Shown one piece after another: positions 6,937-13,385 of a DNA stretch of 15,854 nucleotides. Position 1 is the stretch's first letter. Each line of letters starts with the position of its first letter. The DNA comes from Pseudomonadota bacterium (GTDB lineage: Bacteria > Pseudomonadota > Gammaproteobacteria > Burkholderiales > Burkholderiaceae_B). The notes beneath the pieces were generated by a model that worked only from the letters and a program-made list of their open reading frames with translations, was not told the origin of the DNA and searched no databases. Both the position numbers and the translations under genes were made by a program. Where the stretch lies: the NCBI GenBank assembly GCA_021793875.1, contig JAJYRX010000010.1:1-15854 (forward strand), in the 5' to 3' direction.

Positions 6937-7750
6937 CAGCATTGTTTATTGCAATGTATGTTTTGCGTGCGGCGAGAGCGGCGGCTTCACGCCAATCACT
7001 ATTACTGCTGGCATATAGAATTGCACGCGATGAGTTAATCATCATACCTTTACCCTTAGATGTTCTACCGGCTTTTACAGTAGCTTGTATATCGCCGCCC
7101 TGAGCTCCAATACCTGGTATGAGTAAAGGCATATCGCCCACCCTGTTCCTGACTTTGGCTATCTCGTTGGGAAAGGTAGCACCAACAACTAATGCACATT
7201 GCCTGTCAGCATTCCAGGAATCTGCCACCATGGCAGCAACATGCATGTACAGCGGCTGACCATCAGCCACATTTAGAAACTGTATATCAGAACCACCGGG
7301 ATTGGAGGTGCGGCAAAGAACTATTACACCTTTATTGCTATATGCAAGGTATGGTTCTACTGAGTCAAAGCCCATATAAGGGTTCAATGTAACAGCATCA
7401 GCCAGATAACGATCATATGCCTCTTTAGCATATTGACTGGCGGTTGCCCCTATATCGCCCCGCTTGGCATCTAACACTAGAACCAATTCTGGATACTTAC
7501 TACGTATGTAAGCACATATTTTCTCTAGCTCCGTTTCTGCCCCTATGGAGGAGAAATAGGCTATTTGTGGTTTAAAGCCACAAACATAAGGCGCAGTGGC
7601 ATCTACGATTCCCTTACAAAACTCATAAACAGCATTATCTTGAGTTTTTAATTCTTCTGGGAACCTTGAGGGATCTGGATCTAGGCCTACCATTAGCTGG
7701 GAACCAGACTTGAGCCAAGATTTATTCAGTTTGTCTATAAACTTTGCCAT
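6929..7750 (-). CDS. pyrF: Orotidine 5'-phosphate decarboxylase (type 2)
   Basis: PyrF decarboxylates OMP to UMP, the last step of de novo pyrimidine synthesis. The catalytic DAKRGDIG block (Asp94, Lys96 and Asp99 with the ATG start) follows LVLVL. VGLDPDPSRFP near the N-terminus and the NPGGSDIQ and IPGIGAQGGD blocks place it in the longer, roughly 270-residue type-2 group found in betaproteobacteria and mycobacteria. I chose ATG at 7750 (273 residues, MAKFIDKL), which fits the family start but has no clear ribosome binding site. An in-frame TTG at 7762 has AGGGG four bases upstream, but that AGGGG is the 3' arm of the groEL terminator hairpin. The gene lies 10 bases past that terminator's T run, and I see no promoter of its own. 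Confidence 0.94.
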   Translation of the reverse strand: MAKFIDKLNKSWLKSGSQLMVGLDPDPSRFPEELKTQDNAVYEFCKGIVDATAPYVCGFKPQIAYFSSIGAETELEKICAYIRSKYPELVLVLDAKRGDIGATASQYAKEAYDRYLADAVTLNPYMGFDSVEPYLAYSNKGVIVLCRTSNPGGSDIQFLNVADGQPLYMHVAAMVADSWNADRQCALVVGATFPNEIAKVRNRVGDMPLLIPGIGAQGGDIQATVKAGRTSKGKGMMINSSRAILYASSNSDWREAAALAARKTYIAINNADS

Positions 7751-7760
7751 TTTAATTACC

Positions 7761-7798
7761 AAAAAACCCCTGTCCTGCTATGAGGGCCAGGGGTTTTA
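7761..7798 (-). terminator. Intrinsic terminator of groESL
   Basis: On the minus strand AAAACCCCTG pairs with CAGGGGTTTT to form a ten-base-pair stem. CCCT/AGGA complementarity inside can extend it, and it ends in a six-T run (7766-7761). It lies about 45 bases after the groEL stop and directly before pyrF, whose translation signals overlap the end of the hairpin. Confidence 0.88.
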
Positions 7799-7801
7799 AA
7801 T

Positions 7802-7821
7802 GGCCCTGTACTAACAGGACC
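7802..7821 (-). other. Hairpin between groEL stop and the terminator
   Basis: GGTCCTGT and ACAGGGCC pair with one mismatch around the four-base loop TAGT on the minus strand. There is no T run. It precedes the main terminator by only a few bases, giving tandem hairpins at the groEL mRNA end that may protect the transcript from 3' decay. Confidence 0.55.
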
Positions 7822-7843
7822 ATTAGGTGCATAGTTACGAGTA

Positions 7844-9481
7844 TTAGAACCCGCCCATACCACCCATGCCACCCATATCAGGCATAGCTGGTGCAGGCTT
7901 TTCTTCTTCGATCTCGGTAACAGCAGCTTCAGTGGTCAGCAATAGGCTGGCAATTGAAGCAGCATTTTGCAGAGCTGTGCGGGTTACTTTAGTTGGATCT
8001 AGAACCCCCTGCTCAACCAAGTCACCATACTCACCAGTAGAAGCATTGTAGCCGTAGTTACCTTCACCGCTAGCAACTTTGTTAACTACTACACTTGCTT
8101 CTTCGCCAGCATTGGTAACAATGGTGCGTAGAGGAGCTTCAATAGCACGCAGAACCAGTTTGATACCAGCTTCTTGGTCTATATTGTCACCCTTCAAGTT
8201 AGCTACTGCAGCTTTGGCACGTACCAAGGCAACACCACCACCTGGCACTATACCTTCTTCCACTGCGGCGCGTGTAGCGTGAAGAGCATCTTCTACGCGT
8301 GCTTTTTTCTCTTTCATCTCTACTTCAGTAGCAGCACCCACTCTTATAACGGCAACACCGCCAGCGAGCTTGGCAACACGCTCCTGAAGCTTTTCGCGAT
8401 CGTAGTCAGAAGTTGCTTCTTCCACCTGAACACGGATTTGCTTAACCCTTGACTCAATATCGGCAGCCTGGCCAGCACCGTCAATAATGGTGGTTTCTTC
8501 TTTACCTACTTCAACGCGCTTGGCCTGACCAAGGTCATCCATGGTCGCGCTTTCTAGGGACATGCCTGTCTCTTCGGATATAACCACACCACCTGTTAGG
8601 ATGGCTATATCTTCGAGCATAGCTTTACGACGATCCCCAAAACCTGGAGCTTTGACAGCCGTGGTTTTAAGTATGCCACGAATATTGTTTACTACCAGCG
8701 TAGCCAGTGCCTCGCCTTCAACATCCTCTGCAATTATGAGAAGAGGACGGCTGGTTTTTGCAACCTGCTCTAGGATTGGCAGAAGGTCACGGATATTACT
8801 GATTTTTTTGTCAAAGATGAGGATGTATGGATCTTCAAGAACCGAGACCTGACGATCTGGGTTGTTTATAAAGTAAGGCGATAGGTAACCGCGATCAAAC
8901 TGCATACCCTCAACAACATCTAGCTCGTTGTCGAGTGACTTGCCATCTTCCACGGTAATTACACCTTCCTTACCTACTTTGTCCATTGCTTTTGCAATGA
9001 TTTCGCCGATTTCACTATCGGCGTTGGCTGAAATAGAACCAACTTGCGCGATTTCTTTGCTTGTGGCGCATGGACGTGATAGCTCACGAAGCTCTTCTAC
9101 GGTAACGGCCACAGCCTTATCTATACCGCGTTTAAGGTCCATTGGGTTAATACCAGCCGCTACATACTTCAAGCCCTCTTCTACTATAGCCTGAGCCAAT
9201 ACAGTAGCAGTAGTAGTACCATCGCCAGCAGTATCGGAAGTTTTTGAAGCTACTTCCTTAACCAGCTGAGCACCAATGTTTTCGAATTTATCTTTTAGCT
9301 CAATTTCTTTGGCTACGGAGACACCATCTTTTGTTACTGTAGGAGCACCAAAAGAGCGGTCTAGAACTACGTTGCGACCTTTAGGCCCCATAGTAGTTTT
9401 TACTGCGTTAGCCAGAGTGTTTACGCCACGTACTATACGTGTACGAGCCTCTTCTGCAAATAAAACTTGTTTAGCTGACAT
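7844..9481 (-). CDS. groEL: 60 kDa chaperonin GroEL
   Basis: GroEL forms the double-ring ATP-driven folding chamber in the cytoplasm and works with GroES. The 545-residue protein is nearly the E. coli length (548). It shows TMGPKGRNV (29-37), the nucleotide-binding GDGTTTATV, the apical-domain stretch DRGYLSPYFI, the GIVPGGGVALVRA signature near residues 410-422, and the flexible GGMGGMGGF tail. The start is ATG with AAGGAA seven to eight bases upstream. It lies 29 bases after groES and is controlled from the groES promoter. Confidence 0.98.
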   Translation of the reverse strand: MSAKQVLFAEEARTRIVRGVNTLANAVKTTMGPKGRNVVLDRSFGAPTVTKDGVSVAKEIELKDKFENIGAQLVKEVASKTSDTAGDGTTTATVLAQAIVEEGLKYVAAGINPMDLKRGIDKAVAVTVEELRELSRPCATSKEIAQVGSISANADSEIGEIIAKAMDKVGKEGVITVEDGKSLDNELDVVEGMQFDRGYLSPYFINNPDRQVSVLEDPYILIFDKKISNIRDLLPILEQVAKTSRPLLIIAEDVEGEALATLVVNNIRGILKTTAVKAPGFGDRRKAMLEDIAILTGGVVISEETGMSLESATMDDLGQAKRVEVGKEETTIIDGAGQAADIESRVKQIRVQVEEATSDYDREKLQERVAKLAGGVAVIRVGAATEVEMKEKKARVEDALHATRAAVEEGIVPGGGVALVRAKAAVANLKGDNIDQEAGIKLVLRAIEAPLRTIVTNAGEEASVVVNKVASGEGNYGYNASTGEYGDLVEQGVLDPTKVTRTALQNAASIASLLLTTEAAVTEIEEEKPAPAMPDMGGMGGMGGF

Positions 9482-9510
9482 TATCAGATTCCTTGTTGCT
9501 TTCTTTCGGA

Positions 9511-9798
9511 TTATTCAACTACAGCGAGGATTTCTTCCTCACGTATGACTAACAGCTCGTCACCATCAACCTTGACGGTTTGACCTGCGTATTTTCCGAA
9601 TAGAACTTTGTCGCCTACCTTAAGATCGACAGGTTGTACTTTGCCGTCGTCGGTTCTTTTGCCGGGGCCTACGGCCACGACCTCACCCTGATCAGGTTTT
9701 TCTGCTGCGCTATCAGGGATAACAATACCCGAGGCAGTTGTGCGCTCGTTATCCAGACGCTTGACGATCACGCGATCGTGCAAAGGACGCAATGCCAT
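9511..9798 (-). CDS. groES: 10 kDa co-chaperonin GroES
   Basis: GroES is the heptameric lid of the GroEL chamber. The 95-residue protein starts MALRPLHDRVIVKR and contains the mobile loop NERTTASGIVIPD, whose hydrophobic IVI tip binds GroEL. GEVVAVGPG and GDKVLFGKYAG follow, all canonical. It is first in the groES-groEL operon, with AGGAG at 9806-9810, seven bases before the ATG. Its leader of about 70 bases begins at a promoter carrying CIRCE. Confidence 0.98.
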   Translation of the reverse strand: MALRPLHDRVIVKRLDNERTTASGIVIPDSAAEKPDQGEVVAVGPGKRTDDGKVQPVDLKVGDKVLFGKYAGQTVKVDGDELLVIREEEILAVVE

Positions 9799-9850
9799 GG
9801 AGGAACTCCTGTTAATAAGTGTTAAAAAGACAGTTACAAAACAGAGGCTG

Positions 9851-9877
9851 TTAGCACTCTGTCACCTTGAGTGCTAA
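9851..9877 (-). promoter_or_regulatory. CIRCE operator (HrcA binding site)
   Basis: TTAGCACTC (9851-9859), a nine-base spacer and GAGTGCTAA (9869-9877) make a perfect CIRCE inverted repeat, the binding site of the heat-sensitive repressor HrcA. It overlaps the last base of the -10 box and covers the predicted transcription start of groESL. No hrcA gene is in the window. Confidence 0.97.
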
Positions 9878-9905
9878 TTATAGGGATGGTTCTTTATTCT
9901 TCAAG
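9877..9905 (-). promoter_or_regulatory. groESL promoter with overlapping sigma32-like and sigma70-like forms
   Basis: On the minus strand CTTGAAG (9905-9899) resembles the heat-shock -35 box CTTGAAA. CCCTATAAT (9885-9877), 13 bases on, resembles the sigma32 -10 box and also contains a perfect sigma70 TATAAT (9882-9877). Read as sigma70, TTGAAG and TATAAT are 16 bases apart. One site could therefore be used by either sigma factor, with HrcA blocking at the adjacent CIRCE. Confidence 0.75.
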
Positions 9906-9933
9906 CCCATGTAACAATTTAGTTACAATTATT

Positions 9934-10326
9934 TTAATCAAAACGTTTTAAACGATCTATTTGACGGCGTTCACGTTTTGTAGGCCTGCCCATACCACGC
10001 CTGCGTCCAGGCTCTGGGGCCAAGCGCCTTTGCTCTGCAGCCTGCTCTCGAGACAATATGCTTTCAGGGTGCTCTTCATATAGTGTGCGCGCCACCGTTG
10101 CTGGCCCGCGAGTTTGACTAAGCTGCACTACTGTAACAGTTATGGGCGGGTAATGCTTTCGTATTAATATTGTATCCCCCACAGCCACATCGCGAGCCGG
10201 CTTGGCCCCCTTTCCATTTACAAGCACCCTGCCAAGATTAACCTCAGCGGTAGCCAGGCTGCGAGTTTTATAAAAACGCGCAGCCCATAGCCACTTATCT
10301 AGCCGCATCTTATGTATTTCTGACAT
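9934..10326 (-). CDS. hslR: Hsp15-like ribosome-associated S4-domain heat shock protein
   Basis: The 130-residue protein begins with an S4 RNA-binding domain, RLDKWLWAARFYKTRSLA (8-25) and VLVNGKGAKPARDVAVGDTI. It ends in a strongly basic tail with PGRRRGMGRPTKRERRQIDR. This is the layout of E. coli Hsp15 (133 residues), which binds stalled 50S subunits that still carry nascent peptidyl-tRNA and aids their recycling after heat stress. It starts nine bases after the pncC stop, with only a weak ribosome binding site, so it is likely the last gene of the ftsY-to-hslR operon. It lies directly upstream of the heat-shock groESL promoter, which fits a shared stress role, although no heat-shock promoter for hslR itself was found. 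Confidence 0.9.
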   Translation of the reverse strand: MSEIHKMRLDKWLWAARFYKTRSLATAEVNLGRVLVNGKGAKPARDVAVGDTILIRKHYPPITVTVVQLSQTRGPATVARTLYEEHPESILSREQAAEQRRLAPEPGRRRGMGRPTKRERRQIDRLKRFD

Positions 10327-10335
10327 AAAACTGGT

Positions 10336-10833
10336 CTAAACCTTAAATGATTGCAATATAAACTCTAGGGCATATATAACAGACTGATTACGTACCTCGT
10401 CTCTGTTACCCTGAAAAACCTTTGTGCAAGAGCGCGATACAACCGAGTTGTTAATTCTTTTGGCAAAACCAAAGCACACCATACCAACTGGCTTGCCCGG
10501 GGCGGCTCCACCAGGACCAGCTATACCAGTTACCGAAACTGACATGTCTGCTGAAGTAGTATTAGCAAGAACACCCGATGCCATTTCCATTGCAGTTTCT
10601 TCACTAACTGCCCCGAAGTGAGCAAGGGTTTCAGGGTTAACACCTAGCATGGTGAGTTTGGAGTTATTGCTATAAGTTACCAGTCCACTATCAAACCATC
10701 CGCTTGAGCCTGGAACACTTGTTATGGCCCCTGATAAAAGGCCACCTGTACATGATTCAGCGCAGGCCAGCATTTTGCCATGTTTTAACAAAAGCTCGCC
10801 CAACTTAGTAGAAAGCTGCCTGAATTCTTCCAT
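10336..10833 (-). CDS. pncC: Nicotinamide-nucleotide amidohydrolase PncC (CinA C-terminal domain family)
   Basis: PncC deamidates nicotinamide mononucleotide to nicotinic acid mononucleotide, returning NMN released by DNA ligase to NAD synthesis. The 165-residue stand-alone domain equals E. coli PncC in length. It shows AESCTGG (25-31), VTYSN (52-56), GIAGPGG (103-109) and GNRDEVR (142-148), the conserved CinA-C motifs. I chose ATG at 10833 because AGGG lies six bases upstream. A TTG six bases earlier would sit directly against that binding site. It follows pgpA by 30 bases and precedes hslR by nine. Confidence 0.93.
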   Translation of the reverse strand: MEEFRQLSTKLGELLLKHGKMLACAESCTGGLLSGAITSVPGSSGWFDSGLVTYSNNSKLTMLGVNPETLAHFGAVSEETAMEMASGVLANTTSADMSVSVTGIAGPGGAAPGKPVGMVCFGFAKRINNSVVSRSCTKVFQGNRDEVRNQSVIYALEFILQSFKV

Positions 10834-10863
10834 AATCAACCCTAGCTGATGACATATATATTC

Positions 10864-11370
10864 CTATATTACGACCAGTTTATGAAACAGGAAAACGACT
10901 AACAGGGTGTATATGGCTGCCAGCACATCGTCTAGCATAACGCCAAAACCTCCTGGAGTAACCCTATCAAAATAGCTAACTGGCGGAGGCTTAAGAATAT
11001 CAAAAACGCGAAACGACACAACCGCAATTACCTGCATATACCAAGTTGATGGGCTAATCCAGAGCACTATCCATATGGCTACCATTTCGTCCCACACTAT
11101 GCTGCCGTGATCGGATACTCCTAAACTTTTCCCCGCTATGTCACATATATAACAGCCAGCTACGAACGCTGCCACAAGAAAGATAGCCATAGCCATAGAA
11201 GGCAAATGTGACAGCAAAAGCAGCCATACTAACCAACCCGCCAAAGTTCCCCAGGTTCCCGGAGCTGGGCTTATAAGCCCACTACAAAAGCCAGAGGCCA
11301 GCATATTAGCCGGATGACTTAGTGCCCAAGAAATACTTGGGGTAACGGTTACTTTCTTACGATTTACCAT
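10864..11370 (-). CDS. pgpA: Phosphatidylglycerophosphatase A
   Basis: PgpA removes the phosphate from phosphatidylglycerophosphate to give phosphatidylglycerol at the inner membrane. The 168-residue protein carries PAPGTWGTLAG (35-45), SDHGSIVWDEMVA (86-98), FRVFDILKPPP (120-130) and GGFGVMLDDVLAA (140-152), the acidic motif set of the family. Hydrophobic segments near 45-75, 97-120 and 150-167 are consistent with an integral membrane protein. The start is ATG; a ribosome binding site is weak (CAAGAAC). It lies 14 bases after thiL in the same operon, a pairing common in proteobacteria. Confidence 0.95.
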   Translation of the reverse strand: MVNRKKVTVTPSISWALSHPANMLASGFCSGLISPAPGTWGTLAGWLVWLLLLSHLPSMAMAIFLVAAFVAGCYICDIAGKSLGVSDHGSIVWDEMVAIWIVLWISPSTWYMQVIAVVSFRVFDILKPPPVSYFDRVTPGGFGVMLDDVLAAIYTLLVVFLFHKLVVI

Positions 11371-11384
11371 TTAGTTCTTGCAGG

Positions 11385-12341
11385 TTATTGGAAATGATCG
11401 AAACCTTTTTTTGATGTGCGTATAACTATGTTTTTAGAATCATTAACCACAACATTATGGCCATCAGTAATATGACCTATATGTGAAACACTTACCCCAT
11501 GCATCTCAGCCAGCTTTACTATAAGCTTAGAGCGTTTGGGGTTGGCAGTAAAACATAACTGATATACGTCGCCCCCAGATAGCAAGGCTTCCTGCATTAG
11601 ATGTGAATCTAGCCCAGCTATAGAAGGGTGAACTGGCAAGCTGTTGTAGTTGATAACCGCACCGCAATTACTGGCCGCTGTTATATGTTCAATATCTTGT
11701 ATTAAACCATCGGATATATCTATAGCTGCATTGGCCAACACACCAAGCTGACTTGCAAATATGACAGGAGGGTTGGGATTCTCTAGACACTGACGTATGG
11801 TTTGCAGCACATTGTCCCTGATAATTATATTACCCAACATAGCTTGCAGTGCTATATGTGGCGCTCCTAGGTTACCGGTCAACCAAATATAATCCCCAAC
11901 TTTAGCAGCCGACCTTTTCATTAATGCACTGTGTTTCGCCTGACCAAATACAGTAACGCTAATCGACACAGTGTCTCCACTGGTAGTGTCCCCGCCCAGA
12001 AGCGGACATTTATAAGCGTCTGAAAGCGAATAAAAGCCATTGGCAAATTCTTGTAGCCATTCTTCATTTACCAATGGTAAAGACAACGATAACAAGCATC
12101 CTAGAGGGATTGCACCCATTGCGGCCAGATCGGATAAATTAACAGCTAGGGCTTTGCGACCCAAATAGTATGGGTTGGTATCTGAAAAAAAGTGGACCCC
12201 TTCTACTAGAGTATCAATACTAGTAGCTATTACATGGCTATCACGCACCTGAAAAACTGCGCAATCGTCGCCCGGCCCTATATACCCCTCAGGCACAGGG
12301 CGTGAAAAGTAACGCTTTATAAGGTCGAACTCACCCGACAA
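11385..12341 (-). CDS. thiL: Thiamine-monophosphate kinase
   Basis: ThiL phosphorylates thiamine monophosphate to the active cofactor thiamine pyrophosphate. The 318-residue protein shows the family's metal- and nucleotide-binding aspartates in GPGDDCAVF (22-30), DTLVEGVHF (43-51), AVNLSDLAAMGA (66-77), GGDTTSGD (116-123) and AIDISDGL (206-213). The usual GGEDYEL near residue 256 reads GGDVYQL here. The start is a TTG: an in-frame TAA stands immediately before it, no ATG or GTG follows soon, and the product SGEFDLIKRYF matches the family N-terminus. The ribosome binding site is weak. It begins 18 bases after the nusB stop, in the classic nusB-thiL-pgpA order. Confidence 0.95.
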   Translation of the reverse strand: MSGEFDLIKRYFSRPVPEGYIGPGDDCAVFQVRDSHVIATSIDTLVEGVHFFSDTNPYYLGRKALAVNLSDLAAMGAIPLGCLLSLSLPLVNEEWLQEFANGFYSLSDAYKCPLLGGDTTSGDTVSISVTVFGQAKHSALMKRSAAKVGDYIWLTGNLGAPHIALQAMLGNIIIRDNVLQTIRQCLENPNPPVIFASQLGVLANAAIDISDGLIQDIEHITAASNCGAVINYNSLPVHPSIAGLDSHLMQEALLSGGDVYQLCFTANPKRSKLIVKLAEMHGVSVSHIGHITDGHNVVVNDSKNIVIRTSKKGFDHFQ

Positions 12342-12359
12342 TTAAATATAGCCTAACAG

Positions 12360-12854
12360 TTATATAGATTTTTGCGCTGCGCTTACTTCAACAGAACGTA
12401 CATCTGCAGCTACTTTATCCAGTACACCATTAACAAACTTAAAGCCATCAGTACCGCCAAATGATTTGGCCAGCTCCACGGCTTCATTGATGACCACACG
12501 ATAAGGCACATCGATATGGTTTACAAGCTCATAGCTGCCTATAAGAAGAATCCCATGCTCAATTGGAGAAAGCTCTGAAAGTGTGCGATCTACATAAGGC
12601 ATAAATATTGTTCTAAGTTCGGCGGCCTGACTCATGGAGCCATGCAAAATAGTTTTGTACCAATTAGCATCGGCCTGTAAGAAGTCGTCGCTATCTTGTA
12701 TATGCGCATCTATGGCACCAGCCTCGTTAAGGGTTTCATCTGAATGTAATAGCCAGGCGTATACGCCCTGTAGCGCAAGCTCACGAGCTAGCCGACGTGC
12801 ACTACGCCCCCTAGCCCTGGCCGGTGAATTTGGGATTCGCTGCTTAGCGGTCAT
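12360..12854 (-). CDS. nusB: Transcription antitermination factor NusB
   Basis: NusB binds boxA RNA with NusE (ribosomal protein S10) and supports antitermination of rRNA operons. The 164-residue protein has a basic N-terminal extension, then SARRLARELALQGVYAWLL (18-36). It continues with LSELSPIEHGILLIGSYELV, the highly conserved PYRVVINEAVELAKSFGG and KFVNGVLDKVA, all diagnostic. Its ATG lies inside the last codons of ribH, an 11-base overlap. No clear ribosome binding site is visible, which points to translational coupling with ribH. Confidence 0.96.
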   Translation of the reverse strand: MTAKQRIPNSPARARGRSARRLARELALQGVYAWLLHSDETLNEAGAIDAHIQDSDDFLQADANWYKTILHGSMSQAAELRTIFMPYVDRTLSELSPIEHGILLIGSYELVNHIDVPYRVVINEAVELAKSFGGTDGFKFVNGVLDKVAADVRSVEVSAAQKSI

Positions 12855-13374
12855 CTAAATCAGTATCTATGGAGTTATCGGGATCGTAATCATCAGAGTC
12901 GTAGCTATCGCTGTCGGGCTCAAGAGCTAGCAGAAGGTTTGCTAGCTCTACTGCCGCGCGGGCACAGTCACGACCTTTTTCGGATGCACGCACGCGGGCT
13001 TGCTCAAGATTCTCTGTAGTTAACACACCATTTGCAACAGGCACGCCGGTTTCCAGAGCTACCCTACTTATAGCTGAGGCGCTTTCATTGCTAACCACCT
13101 CAAAGTGATAGGTATCACCACGTATAACCGCACCCAATGCTATAAGAGCATCAAACTCAAAGGTTTCGGCCATTTGCGCAAGCGTAACACCTAGTTCAAG
13201 AGCACCGGGCACGCTTACCACCATGATGTCTTGCTCATCGACACCCAGCTTCACCAGCTCTTCAACACATGCGTCTAGCTGCGTGGCTCCTATTTCTTCG
13301 TTAAAACGTGCACGCACAATACCTACATGCAGCCCATCACCATCGAAATCGGGTTCTATAGTAAGTGTTTTCAT
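12844..13374 (-). CDS. ribH: 6,7-dimethyl-8-ribityllumazine synthase with an acidic C-terminal tail
   Basis: RibH condenses 5-amino-6-ribitylaminouracil with 3,4-dihydroxy-2-butanone 4-phosphate, the penultimate step of riboflavin synthesis. The conserved sites are RFNEEI (23-28), SVPGALELG (54-62), GAVIRGDTYHFEVV (81-94) with the catalytic His90, and NGVLTTEN (115-122). The catalytic core ends near residue 152. A further 24 residues contain 11 aspartates (154-176), well beyond the usual length of about 155. The start is ATG, and AAGGA of its ribosome binding site overlaps the ribB stop codon. RibB-domain product feeds RibH directly, so the two neighbours act in consecutive steps. Confidence 0.96.
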   Translation of the reverse strand: MKTLTIEPDFDGDGLHVGIVRARFNEEIGATQLDACVEELVKLGVDEQDIMVVSVPGALELGVTLAQMAETFEFDALIALGAVIRGDTYHFEVVSNESASAISRVALETGVPVANGVLTTENLEQARVRASEKGRDCARAAVELANLLLALEPDSDSYDSDDYDPDNSIDTDLDDR

Positions 13375-13385
13375 ATTAAGAGTCC

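Noticed and set aside
7847..7873. Short repeats at the 3' end of groEL as a DNA repeat element
   Set aside because: They encode the normal GGM-rich C-terminal tail of GroEL and need no other explanation.
12342..12359. Possible TPP riboswitch upstream of thiL
   Set aside because: Only 18 bases separate nusB and thiL, far too short, and no THI-box sequence is seen in the preceding region.
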